A stretch of DNA of 64,000 bases from Cellulomonas sp. KH9 (GTDB lineage: Bacteria > Actinomycetota > Actinomycetes > Actinomycetales > Cellulomonadaceae): NCBI RefSeq assembly GCF_900114185.1, contig NZ_FOSE01000007.1, forward strand, positions 1-64,000, in the 5' to 3' direction. Below the pieces are notes generated by a model. The model saw only the letters and a program-made list of their open reading frames with translations. It did no database searches and was not told the origin of the DNA. Made by a program: the position numbers and the translations under genes. Positions 43,040 to 50,729 of the stretch are shown piece by piece. The stretch's first letter is position 1. Each line of letters starts with the position of its first letter.

Positions 43040-44521
43040 GTGTCCACGCTGAGCGACCTCGTCGCGCGCCACGGTGCGCTCGAACCTGCCGACCTCGAGT
43101 GGCTGCACCTGCTGGTCGGCGACTGGCAGGTCGTGTCCGACCTGGCGTTCGCCGACCTCGTGCTCTGGCTGCCCACCGTCGACGGCGAGTTCGTGGCGGT
43201 CGCGCAGTGCAGGCCGTCGACCGGCGCCACCGTGCACTACGACGACGTCGTGGGGTCGCGGCCCCCGGAGGGGCAGGTCGCCCAGCTCCGGCGGGCGCTG
43301 GAGGAGCAGACGCCCCAGCGCTCGCGCGAGCCGCGGTGGTTCGGCTCCTACGCCGTGCGTGAGGAGGCGGTGCCGGTCGTGCGCGGCGGTCGACCGATCG
43401 CGGTGCTGGCGCGTCAGACCAACCTCGGCGGCGCACGCACACCGTCGCGCCTGGAGCTCAACTACGTCGAGGCCGCGGACGACCTCGTCGCGATGATCGC
43501 GCGCGGCGAGTTCCCCGCGCCCGACGCCCCCACGGGTCCGCGCCGCGGTGCCCCGCGGGTCGGTGACGGGCTGGTGCGGCTCAACGGGGAGGGCGAGGTC
43601 CTCTACGCGAGCCCGAACGCGCTGTCGTGCTTCCACCGGCTCGGGGCGCTCGGCGACCTCGTCGGGCGCTCGCTCATCGAGGTCACGTCGGACCTCATCG
43701 AGCAGAACGCGACGGTGGACGAGTCCATGCCGCTCGTGCTGATGGGCCGCGCGCCGTGGCGCGTCGACGTCGAGGCGCGCGGGGTGGCGCTGTCGCTGCG
43801 GGCCGTGCCCCTGACGGAGCGCGGCGAGCGCACCGGGGCGGTGCTGCTCTGCCGGGACGTCTCCGAGCTGCGTCGCCGGGAGCGGGAGCTGATCACCAAG
43901 GACGCGACGATCCGGGAGATCCACCACCGGGTCAAGAACAACCTGCAGACGGTCGCTGCACTGCTCAGGCTGCAGTCGCGCCGGATGAGCTCGCCCGAGG
44001 CCCGGGACGCGCTCGGGGAGGCGATGCGCCGGGTCGCCACCATCGCCCTGGTCCACGAGACGCTGTCGCAGACGCTCGACGAGAGCGTCCCGTTCGACGA
44101 CCTGGTCGGGCGCAGCCTGCGGCTCGCCGCCGACGTCGCGACCGCGGGGGCCCACGTGCGCACCACCGTGCGCGGCTCGTTCGGCGCCGTCCCCGCGGAG
44201 GACGCGACCGCGCTGGCGCTCATCCTCACCGAGCTCGTCACGAACGCCGTCGAGCACGGGCTCGCGGGGCGGGAGCAGGGGACGGTGGAGATCGTCGTCG
44301 ACCGCCGGGACAACGCGCTGCGCGTCGAGGTGGTCGACGACGGCGCCGGCCTGCCCGAGGGCAAGGGTGCGGGCAGCGGCCTGGGGACGCAGATCGTCTC
44401 GACGCTCGTCCGCAACGAGCTGGGCGGCTCGATCGAGTGGCGCAGCCGGGAGGGCGGCGGCACCTCGGTCGTCATCGAGGCGATGCTCCGGCAGGGGCGG
44501 GACGCCGCCACCGTCGCCTGA
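43040..44521 (+). CDS. pdtaS: Sensor histidine kinase PdtaS-like (GAF-PAS-HisKA_2)
   Basis: 493 residues, soluble. N-terminal GAF-like domain (residues ~1-150), PAS domain (~175-270) with LVRLNGEGEVLYASPNALS, then a HisKA_2 box IREIHHRVKNNLQTVAALL with the His near residue 295, and HATPase_c (ELVTNAVEHG, DDGAGLPEG). Same architecture as M. tuberculosis PdtaS, which phosphorylates the antiterminator PdtaR. In mycobacteria pdtaS also sits beside whiB1, as here. PdtaR is not in the window. GTG at 43040. Confidence 0.92.
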   Translation: MSTLSDLVARHGALEPADLEWLHLLVGDWQVVSDLAFADLVLWLPTVDGEFVAVAQCRPSTGATVHYDDVVGSRPPEGQVAQLRRALEEQTPQRSREPRWFGSYAVREEAVPVVRGGRPIAVLARQTNLGGARTPSRLELNYVEAADDLVAMIARGEFPAPDAPTGPRRGAPRVGDGLVRLNGEGEVLYASPNALSCFHRLGALGDLVGRSLIEVTSDLIEQNATVDESMPLVLMGRAPWRVDVEARGVALSLRAVPLTERGERTGAVLLCRDVSELRRRERELITKDATIREIHHRVKNNLQTVAALLRLQSRRMSSPEARDALGEAMRRVATIALVHETLSQTLDESVPFDDLVGRSLRLAADVATAGAHVRTTVRGSFGAVPAEDATALALILTELVTNAVEHGLAGREQGTVEIVVDRRDNALRVEVVDDGAGLPEGKGAGSGLGTQIVSTLVRNELGGSIEWRSREGGGTSVVIEAMLRQGRDAATVA

Positions 44522-44580
44522 GGTCGCGGGAGCGCCGGTCGGTGCTCCGCTCCGTCCTGCCTACGGTGACGGGATACCGA

Positions 44581-44684
44581 GGTGCCAGGCTGCCGAGGTG
44601 CCGAGGTGCCGTGGTGCCGTGGTGCCGTGGTGCCGTGGTGCCGTGGTGCCGAGGTGCCGAGGTGCCGAGGTGCCGAGGTGCCGT
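44581..44684. repeat. 8-bp tandem repeat (ggtgccgN), 13 copies
   Basis: Thirteen octamers without gaps: ggtgccga and ggtgccgt in blocks, with the first two imperfect. It lies between the convergent pdtaS-like and whiB1 genes. Period 8 is not a multiple of three, and no real gene covers it. The order reads A-type, five T-type, four A-type, one T-type, a sign of slippage with exchange. Confidence 0.92.
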
Positions 44685-44768
44685 GGTGGCGCTGCGGGCG
44701 CCGGGCGTCGTGGACGTCTTGCCGGCGGTTCCCGGAACGAGGACGGCGTCACGACGGCGACAGACGAC

Positions 44769-44796
44769 GACAGGGCCACCGTCCGGTGGCCCTGTC
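44769..44796. terminator. Bidirectional terminator between pdtaS-like and whiB1 genes
   Basis: Perfect 12-bp stem gacagggccacc / ggtggccctgtc with loop gtcc. Confidence 0.85.
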
Positions 44797-44843
44797 GGGT
44801 GCTGCGGTCCGCGCTCGGCGCGGTGCGGTGCTGCGGTCGGACG

Positions 44844-45092
44844 TCAGCTCGCGCGGCGCTGGCGCGCGGTGCGGCGCTTCAGGGCGCGACGCTCGTCCTC
44901 GGACAGGCCGCCCCACACGCCCGCGTCCTGGCCGGTCTCGATGGCCCACTTCAGGCAGGTGTCCACGACGTCGCAGCGACGGCAGACGGCCTTCGCCTCC
45001 TCGATCTGCTGCAGCGCCGGCCCCGTGTTGCCGATGGGGAAGAAGAGCTCGGGGTCCTCGTCGAGGCAGGCTGCGCGGTGGCGCCAATCCAT
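44844..45092 (-). CDS. whiB1: WhiB-family iron-sulfur regulator WhiB1
   Basis: 82 residues. Four cluster-binding cysteines at residues 9, 37, 40 and 46, the Gly-rich GVWGGLSEDERRALKRR motif and a basic C-terminus. The opening MDWRHRAACLDEDPELFFPI and the short length match WhiB1 rather than other Wbl proteins. Binds a [4Fe-4S] cluster that reacts with nitric oxide, and acts on transcription through the sigma factor. ATG at 45092 with aggagac upstream. The ~500-bp region before it has no gene and holds its promoter. Confidence 0.93.
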   Translation of the reverse strand: MDWRHRAACLDEDPELFFPIGNTGPALQQIEEAKAVCRRCDVVDTCLKWAIETGQDAGVWGGLSEDERRALKRRTARQRRAS

Positions 45093-45586
45093 GGGTGTCT
45101 CCTTGGCACACGCCCGTTCACGCACTCACGGGGGAGGGCGTGCGTCCAGGCATGGAGTCAGTGGGTGGGGGAACGTGCTGGATCCAGCGTCACACCCCAT
45201 CCGCCGCCGCACAAGGGTTACGGCAACGTTTCATGTCGGTCACGGATGAGGCGTTGATCACACGGAGCGCGGTCCGAGCGGGAGCCGCGGGTTCGTCGGC
45301 CGCCGGGCGCCCGTCGGCGGCTGAACGAAGGTCCAGGTCAGGCGCGCATCGCCGGTTTCACGGCTCTGACCTGGGAGATTGCTGTGACGTGCGGGTGGCG
45401 CCGCTGTGCCGGGGGTCACGGTGTGCAGGGCGAGGGCGCCCGGCGTGACCATGCTCACGCCCGCGGTCGGGAGCGTCGGCTTGCGTCCGCGAGGTCACGG
45501 CGTGGTCAGGGCGGCATCGCACGTCTGGTATGGGCGCCGGGCTCCCGCGGGGACACCGGGCGTCCGAGGTCCGGCGCCGCGCGGCC
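45093..45586. other. Gene-free region upstream of whiB1
   Basis: About 490 bases with no convincing ORF. On the minus side, cgtaacccttgtg (~45210-45222) may be the whiB1 -10 area, and tgtgatcaacgcc (~45250-45262) may be a CRP/GlxR half-site. A 66-codon minus-strand ORF (45258-45458) lacks a ribosome binding site. Confidence 0.4.
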
Positions 45587-45592
45587 TAGGGT
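45587..45592 (+). promoter_or_regulatory. -10 element, leaderless type, of the small membrane protein
   Basis: TAGGGT, 6 bases before the ATG at 45599. Confidence 0.55.
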
Positions 45593-45598
45593 CGTGGC

Positions 45599-46051
45599 AT
45601 GTCCCGCAGACCTGCCGACCGCTCGCCGGACGACGCAGCGGCCCCGCCCCGCGCACCCCGCCAGGACCAGGGCGCACGCCCGGCGCTGCTCGCCGTGGCG
45701 TGCGTGCTCGTGCTCGTGGAGGTGATCGCGCTCCTCGTGGCCGCCGGTGCGGGCGTCCTCGCGCTCACCCGCGGGGACGACGCCGGTCCGGTCCTGTTCC
45801 TCGTCGCGCTGGCGCTCGGTGCGGCGGCCCTGCTCGCGGCCGCCGCACGCGGGCTGTGGTCGGGCCTGCGGTGGGGGCGCGGACCGGTCCTCACGGCCCA
45901 GATCATGGTCGTCATCACCGCGGCGACGTGGTGGGGTGCCGGGGGCGGGGTGCGCGCGCTGGTGCCGCTCGTCGTGGCCCTGGCGGTCGTCGTCGGTGTG
46001 CTCTCACCGCGAGTCGTCGCCGTGACGTCCGGCCGCCGTCCGACCGGCTGA
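45599..46051 (+). CDS. Small integral membrane protein, unknown function
   Basis: 150 residues, no family recognised. A ~27-residue polar, Arg/Pro-rich N-terminus precedes four likely membrane helices (LLAVACVLVLVEVIALLVAA, VLFLVALALGAAALLAAAA, LTAQIMVVITAATWWGAG, ALVPLVVALAVVVGVLS). The C-terminus is short and basic. Convergent with the FtsK-like gene, whose stop is 20 bases away. Confidence 0.75.
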   Translation: MSRRPADRSPDDAAAPPRAPRQDQGARPALLAVACVLVLVEVIALLVAAGAGVLALTRGDDAGPVLFLVALALGAAALLAAAARGLWSGLRWGRGPVLTAQIMVVITAATWWGAGGGVRALVPLVVALAVVVGVLSPRVVAVTSGRRPTG

Positions 46052-46070
46052 CGGGCCCCGCCCGCTGCCG

Positions 46071-49000
46071 TCACGGCGCAGCGGGCACCGGCGGCTCCTG
46101 GGCGGGCGGCTCGTGCACCTGGACGCGCAGCACGGTCCGGTCGAGGCGCAGCACGCCCCGGCCCGGCGGCCGTCGCCACGGGTCCGTCTGCACCGCCGCG
46201 CCCGGCCCGAGCAGGTCCAGCGCCGCCGGCCCCTGCGCGTCGAGCACGAGCACCTGCCGCCCGCGCAGCGCGGTGGCGACCGGACCGCGGAACGCCGTGG
46301 CGGCGTGGTCGGTCGTGGTGGTCAGCGCGACGACGCGCACGGGGTGCCGGGGATCCTGCTGGACGCGCTCGAGCAGGTCGACGAGCCGCGGGGCCGTCCG
46401 GTCGAGCAGGTCGGCGTCGTCGACGAGCAGCACCGTGGCCGGCGCCGTGCGGCGGGTGCGCGCCTCGGCGGGCGGCCCGCCCGCCGGCGCGTCGCAGGGC
46501 TGCGCGGTCTCGAGCAGCTCGGTGACGGCCTGCGTGCCGGACACCACGACGCCCCCGGCCGCGGGTCGGACGGCGGTGGCGTCCTCGGCGCCGCCCACGA
46601 GGACCACGGCCCGCCCGGCGGCGGCCCACCCCCGGGCGAGCGTGCGCAGCGTCGAGGTGCGCCCGGAGCCCGGCGGGCCCGCGACGACGAGCGGCCGAGC
46701 GGGGTCGACGTCGACCGGGTCGGGTCCCTCCCCGCCGACGCCCAGCGGGATGCCCGTGGAGCCGCCGACGGCCGGCGCCGGTGCCCGCAGGGGCAGCAGC
46801 CCGATCCGCACCGGCGCGGGGCCGCGGCTGCCCGGAGCGGGTCCCGAGGCCCGCCCGGCGGGCAGCACGACCTGGCAGAGGCGCACCCCGTCGGCCGAGC
46901 ACGCGACGGCCCGGCCCGGCGTCGTCCGGGGACCGGTCGGCGGTCCGGGCACACCGGCCAGGGCGTCGAGCGTCGCGTCGGGCACCGGCAGGACGAGCCG
47001 CAGCCCGAACGCGCCGGTCAGACGGGTGACGGCCGCGACCACCGGCCCGGCGGCCGCGACGTGCACCCCCGGGGGCGGGCGCCGCAGCAGTCCCGTCAGC
47101 AGGTCGACGCCGACGCCCCGCGCGTGGGACCCGAGCGCCTCGAGCAGCGCGTCCAGCCCGTCGACGAGGAGCAGCCGCGCCGGTGCGTCCGCGCGTGCGG
47201 CACCGGTGAGCCGCTCGAGCAGCAGCACCGTCCGGTGCACGTCGTCGACCGGCACCGCGGTGCCGACGAGTCCCGCGGCGGTCGCGCGCAGGCGGTCGAC
47301 GGCCCGGCCCGGCAGGCCGACGGCGTGCACGTGCATCCCGGCCCGCAGCCCCTCGGTGCCCACGCGGAGCAGCACCGTCGACCGGCCCGAGCGGGGCCCG
47401 CCGACAGCGAGCAGCGGCCCGTGGTCGGGTCGCCACCGCACGGGCTCGCGTCGTTGCTCGTCGGGCACGTCGGCCACCGCGACGAGCAGGCCAGGACGCC
47501 CACGGTCGGGGTCGTCCACCGCGTCGGCGGGCACCCGGTCGGGCAGCGGCGGGAGCCACGGCACCCCCGTGCCCCGGCCGCCGCGTGCTGCCCGGGCGCA
47601 CGCGGCCACCCAGGTGGCGACGTCGTCGTCCCGCGGCGGGGTCGCGTGCCAGACGGTCCCGCCCTCGCCCGGGGGCGCCGCGAGCCGGACGGCCGGTCCC
47701 CTCGCGCGCCGCCGCGCGGACGCCACCTGCAGGACGGTGACGGGCCGCGCGGCGACCTGCAGCAGCGCCCGGCCGGGCACGGTGGGGTCCAGGTGGGCGG
47801 CGTCCGGGCAGCCGACGACGTCACGCGAGTCGTCCTCGCCCGCGACCCGCAGGGCGATGCGCAGCCCGACGTTGGCGCGCAGGTCGGCAGGTACCGCGCC
47901 CGCGGGGCGCTGGGTCGCCAGCACCAGGTGCATGCCGAGCGCCCGGCCCTGTGCCGCGAGGCGTGCCAGCGCGCCGGCCGCCTCGGGCAGGTCGTCGACC
48001 AGGGCGCGCAGCTCGTCGACCACGACCAGCAGGCGCGCCGGCGTCCCCCGGTGGGCGGGGTCGAGGTCGGTGAGGTCCGTGCGACCCGTCGCCGCCAGCA
48101 GGCGCTCCCGCCGCCGCAGCTCGGCCCGGAGCCACCCCAGGGTCCGGCGCGCGGCGGCGACGTCGAGGTCGTGCACGTGCCCCACGACGTGCGGGAGCCC
48201 TGCCAGCGGCCCCAGCCCCGTGCCGCCCTTGAAGTCGACCAGCAGGACGGCCAGCCGGTGCGGGGGGTGCCGCAGCGCCAGGCCGAGCACCAGCGTGGTG
48301 AGCAGCTCGGACTTCCCGGCGCCCGTGGTCCCGGCGACGAGGGCGTGCGGTCCGTCCCGGACCAGGTCGAGCACGACGGTTCTTCCTCCCGTGCCGACGC
48401 CCAGGGGAGAGGCGAGGGTGGACGCGTCCGCGGCGTCGTGCCAGGCGGTCAGGACGTGGTCGGCCCGGGCGGCCGGCACCCCGGGCAGGCAGCCGAGGGA
48501 CGCCGCGACGGGCGTCGTGCGCGACGCTGCCGCGGCGTCGGCACCGAGCACCCAGGCCAGGGCGGCCGCCGCCCGTGCCTGGGCGTCGGCCACGTCCGGC
48601 GCGACGGCCTCGGGCGGCCGCGCGGTCGTCCGTGCCGGGCGTCGACGGCCCGTGGTCACCACGCCCCCGGAGGGGTGCAGCACCGTCCCCACCCACGCCG
48701 GCACCGCCGCACCGGGCGGCAGGACCAGCAGCAGCCGCGCCGCCGGTGCCGTCGCGCGCCAGCCGCCCACCGCTGCGGCGTCCCCGTCGAGCACCACCAG
48801 GACGTCGTGGTCGTCCGGCGCGGGCAGCTCTGCGCGGGGCTCCCACCAGCGCGCCCACCCCCACTCCGCCGGGCGTCCGGTGCGCAGCACGAGGCGTGCG
48901 GGACCCCCGGCCCCGAGCGTCCGCAGCACCAGGGCGCGCGCCGCGGCCGTGGTGGCGCCCCGCGCACCCACCAGCGCGATCGTGCGGTCCGCGGGCCAGG

Positions 49001-50030
49001 GCGCCGGGTCACCCGCCACCGGTCCGGCGCGGTCGGCCAGCCGCGCGGCCGTCGCGACCCGCAGCGCCGCCACGTCCGTCGGGGCGGGCGGCGCGTGACC
49101 GGACGCACCGGCCGCGGACGTCGCACGGGCCGACGCACCCTCCGGCGTCGTGGTACCCGGCCCGGTCCCGACGCGACCGTCCGGCAGCGCCGCCCCGTCC
49201 CCGGGGCGCTGCGCGTCGGCTGCGCGCCGGTCACCCGCGCGCGCCCCGACCAGCCCGACCAGCCCCGTCACCGCGGTCAGGAGCAGCAGGGGCTGGCGCA
49301 GCGCGACGGCCAGCGCCAGCGCGACGCCGGCGGAGGCGACCGAGGTCCACGCCCACGCGGGGAGGGTGACCGCGAGGCGTCGTCGGCGCGCCGACCCCTC
49401 GACCGCGGCACCGCGCAGGACCAGCGTGCAGGCCCGCCCGTGCAGGGTGGACGCGGGCGACCACGGTCGCCACCGGCGGCCGACGGGCCGGGCGCGCGCA
49501 CCGGCACGGCCCGGTGCGCGCCGGACCCATCCGCGGTGCGCCGCCCGGCCGGGGGCGGTCGTGACCGCGCCGCGCCCTGCCGGTGCCCGGACCTGCACCG
49601 CCACGCCGCGGCGGCGGACCTCGAGGAGAGCGGCGGGACGGTCGGCCCGCCCGCCCGGTGCCGCACCGGGTGAGGCGGCCGTGAGGGCCACGACGACCCG
49701 CGCACCGTCCGGGAGGGGCACCACGCGCCCGGCCTCGGGGCCATCGAGCACGGCGACGTGGGCACCGGCGAGGACCGCGGCGGCCGCGTCGTCGGGCACC
49801 CCCGGACCGCCGGTGAGGTGGGAGCCCGGCAGCAGCGGCCGTGCGCCGGCGGGGTGGTGGTCGTCCACCACGGCGCCCGCGACACCCAGGCGCGTGCCGG
49901 GGGCCGCCCAGCGGACGTCACCCGTCAGCAGCGTCAGGCGCCGGCGCACCTCGCCCGCGGTGACGCCGGGCTCCACGTCCACGTCCAGGGTGTGGTCCGG
50001 GCCGACGGAGGAGGGGACCGAGAAGCGCAT
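46071..50030 (-). CDS. FtsK/SpoIIIE-domain ATPase, EssC/EccC-like
   Basis: 1319 residues. An N-terminal ~180 residues of YukD/FHA-like character, two membrane segments (~220-260), then three ATPase modules. Module 1 has a full Walker A GTTGAGKSELL near residue 563 and Walker B LLVVVDELRAL. Modules 2 (GGPRSGRST, ~877) and 3 (AGPPGSGRT, ~1117) carry Arg in place of the Walker A Lys. Such proteins drive type VII secretion of WXG100 substrates. No WXG100, EccB/D or YukD gene is beside it. ATG at 50030 has weak upstream pairing only. Confidence 0.88.
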   Translation of the reverse strand: MRFSVPSSVGPDHTLDVDVEPGVTAGEVRRRLTLLTGDVRWAAPGTRLGVAGAVVDDHHPAGARPLLPGSHLTGGPGVPDDAAAAVLAGAHVAVLDGPEAGRVVPLPDGARVVVALTAASPGAAPGGRADRPAALLEVRRRGVAVQVRAPAGRGAVTTAPGRAAHRGWVRRAPGRAGARARPVGRRWRPWSPASTLHGRACTLVLRGAAVEGSARRRRLAVTLPAWAWTSVASAGVALALAVALRQPLLLLTAVTGLVGLVGARAGDRRAADAQRPGDGAALPDGRVGTGPGTTTPEGASARATSAAGASGHAPPAPTDVAALRVATAARLADRAGPVAGDPAPWPADRTIALVGARGATTAAARALVLRTLGAGGPARLVLRTGRPAEWGWARWWEPRAELPAPDDHDVLVVLDGDAAAVGGWRATAPAARLLLVLPPGAAVPAWVGTVLHPSGGVVTTGRRRPARTTARPPEAVAPDVADAQARAAAALAWVLGADAAAASRTTPVAASLGCLPGVPAARADHVLTAWHDAADASTLASPLGVGTGGRTVVLDLVRDGPHALVAGTTGAGKSELLTTLVLGLALRHPPHRLAVLLVDFKGGTGLGPLAGLPHVVGHVHDLDVAAARRTLGWLRAELRRRERLLAATGRTDLTDLDPAHRGTPARLLVVVDELRALVDDLPEAAGALARLAAQGRALGMHLVLATQRPAGAVPADLRANVGLRIALRVAGEDDSRDVVGCPDAAHLDPTVPGRALLQVAARPVTVLQVASARRRARGPAVRLAAPPGEGGTVWHATPPRDDDVATWVAACARAARGGRGTGVPWLPPLPDRVPADAVDDPDRGRPGLLVAVADVPDEQRREPVRWRPDHGPLLAVGGPRSGRSTVLLRVGTEGLRAGMHVHAVGLPGRAVDRLRATAAGLVGTAVPVDDVHRTVLLLERLTGAARADAPARLLLVDGLDALLEALGSHARGVGVDLLTGLLRRPPPGVHVAAAGPVVAAVTRLTGAFGLRLVLPVPDATLDALAGVPGPPTGPRTTPGRAVACSADGVRLCQVVLPAGRASGPAPGSRGPAPVRIGLLPLRAPAPAVGGSTGIPLGVGGEGPDPVDVDPARPLVVAGPPGSGRTSTLRTLARGWAAAGRAVVLVGGAEDATAVRPAAGGVVVSGTQAVTELLETAQPCDAPAGGPPAEARTRRTAPATVLLVDDADLLDRTAPRLVDLLERVQQDPRHPVRVVALTTTTDHAATAFRGPVATALRGRQVLVLDAQGPAALDLLGPGAAVQTDPWRRPPGRGVLRLDRTVLRVQVHEPPAQEPPVPAAP

Positions 50031-50184
50031 CCGGTGAGCCTGCGGCCGCCGGTGCGTGGAGCCCGGGTCCGGGTGCCGCACAGGTGCGTGCGGTGCCCGC
50101 GGCCCGGGCTGGGGTCGGGTGGCGGGGTCGCGGCGCCCGTCCGCCGGGCGCCCGCCCCGCCGCGAGCGCCTACGTCCCCTGCGC

Positions 50185-50562
50185 CTACGACCCGCGCAGC
50201 AGCGTGTGCAGCCCGTTGACCAGCGCCACCGTCGCCGTCGCACCGTACGCGGCCGCACCGAGGAAGTACCCGGTCGCCTTCCAGGCGGAGCTGGTGCGGT
50301 GCTCGCCGATCCCGCGGCACACCAGCCCGCCCGCCCCCAGCACCACGACGAAGATCACGCCGCTGGCGACCCGCGAGTCGTGCTCGCGCACGAGCGTCAG
50401 CAGGACCGGCACGGCAACCATGAGGAGCAGGAGGATCAGCGCCAGGACCACGACGGACCGGAGCCGGTGGCCCTTGCGGAGCTCGGGGTTGTCGAGGATC
50501 GCCTCGTCCAGGAGGCGCACGATCCACGAGGTGCGCTTCGGCCGTTCCTCCGGGGTTGTCAC
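50185..50562 (-). CDS. Small membrane protein, unknown function
   Basis: 125 residues, family not recognised. A cytoplasmic N-terminus (KRTSWIVRLLDEAILDNPEL) leads to about three membrane helices (SVVVLALILLLLMVAVPVLL, GVIFVVVLGAGGLVCRGI, YFLGAAAYGATATVALVNG). GTG at 50562 is preferred because TAGCGT lies 7 bases before it; the GTG at 50571 would overlap that element. Upstream of the FtsK-like gene with a 155-bp gap that shows no feature. Confidence 0.72.
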   Translation of the reverse strand: MTTPEERPKRTSWIVRLLDEAILDNPELRKGHRLRSVVVLALILLLLMVAVPVLLTLVREHDSRVASGVIFVVVLGAGGLVCRGIGEHRTSSAWKATGYFLGAAAYGATATVALVNGLHTLLRGS

Positions 50563-50569
50563 GCCGTCC

Positions 50570-50575
50570 ACGCTA
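50570..50575 (-). promoter_or_regulatory. -10 element, leaderless type, of the 125-aa membrane protein
   Basis: TAGCGT on the minus strand, 7 bases before the GTG at 50562. Confidence 0.5.
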
Positions 50576-50619
50576 GCGCCGCTCCGGGTGGGTCGCCGGG
50601 GGAGCGGCCGCGCACGTGC

Positions 50620-50653
50620 CGGAGGGCACGGCGCCCCCGCGCCGTGCCCTCCG
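50620..50653 (-). terminator. Terminator after the ABC permease gene
   Basis: 14-bp stem cggagggcacggcg / cgccgtgccctccg with a 6-base loop, ~77 bases after the permease stop. Confidence 0.8.
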
Positions 50654-50729
50654 CCGGCCCCGGACCCTCCGCACTCGCCGGTCCACCCGCCGCGCCGCCC
50701 CCTCCGGGCGGCGCGGACGTCCTCGGTGC

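Noticed and set aside
45258..45458. A 66-codon minus-strand ORF upstream of whiB1
   Set aside because: No ribosome binding site, no leaderless hexamer, low-complexity protein; better seen as promoter region.
46071..50030. A full type VII secretion locus
   Set aside because: No WXG100, EccB, EccD or mycosin gene is next to the ATPase; only the ATPase can be supported.
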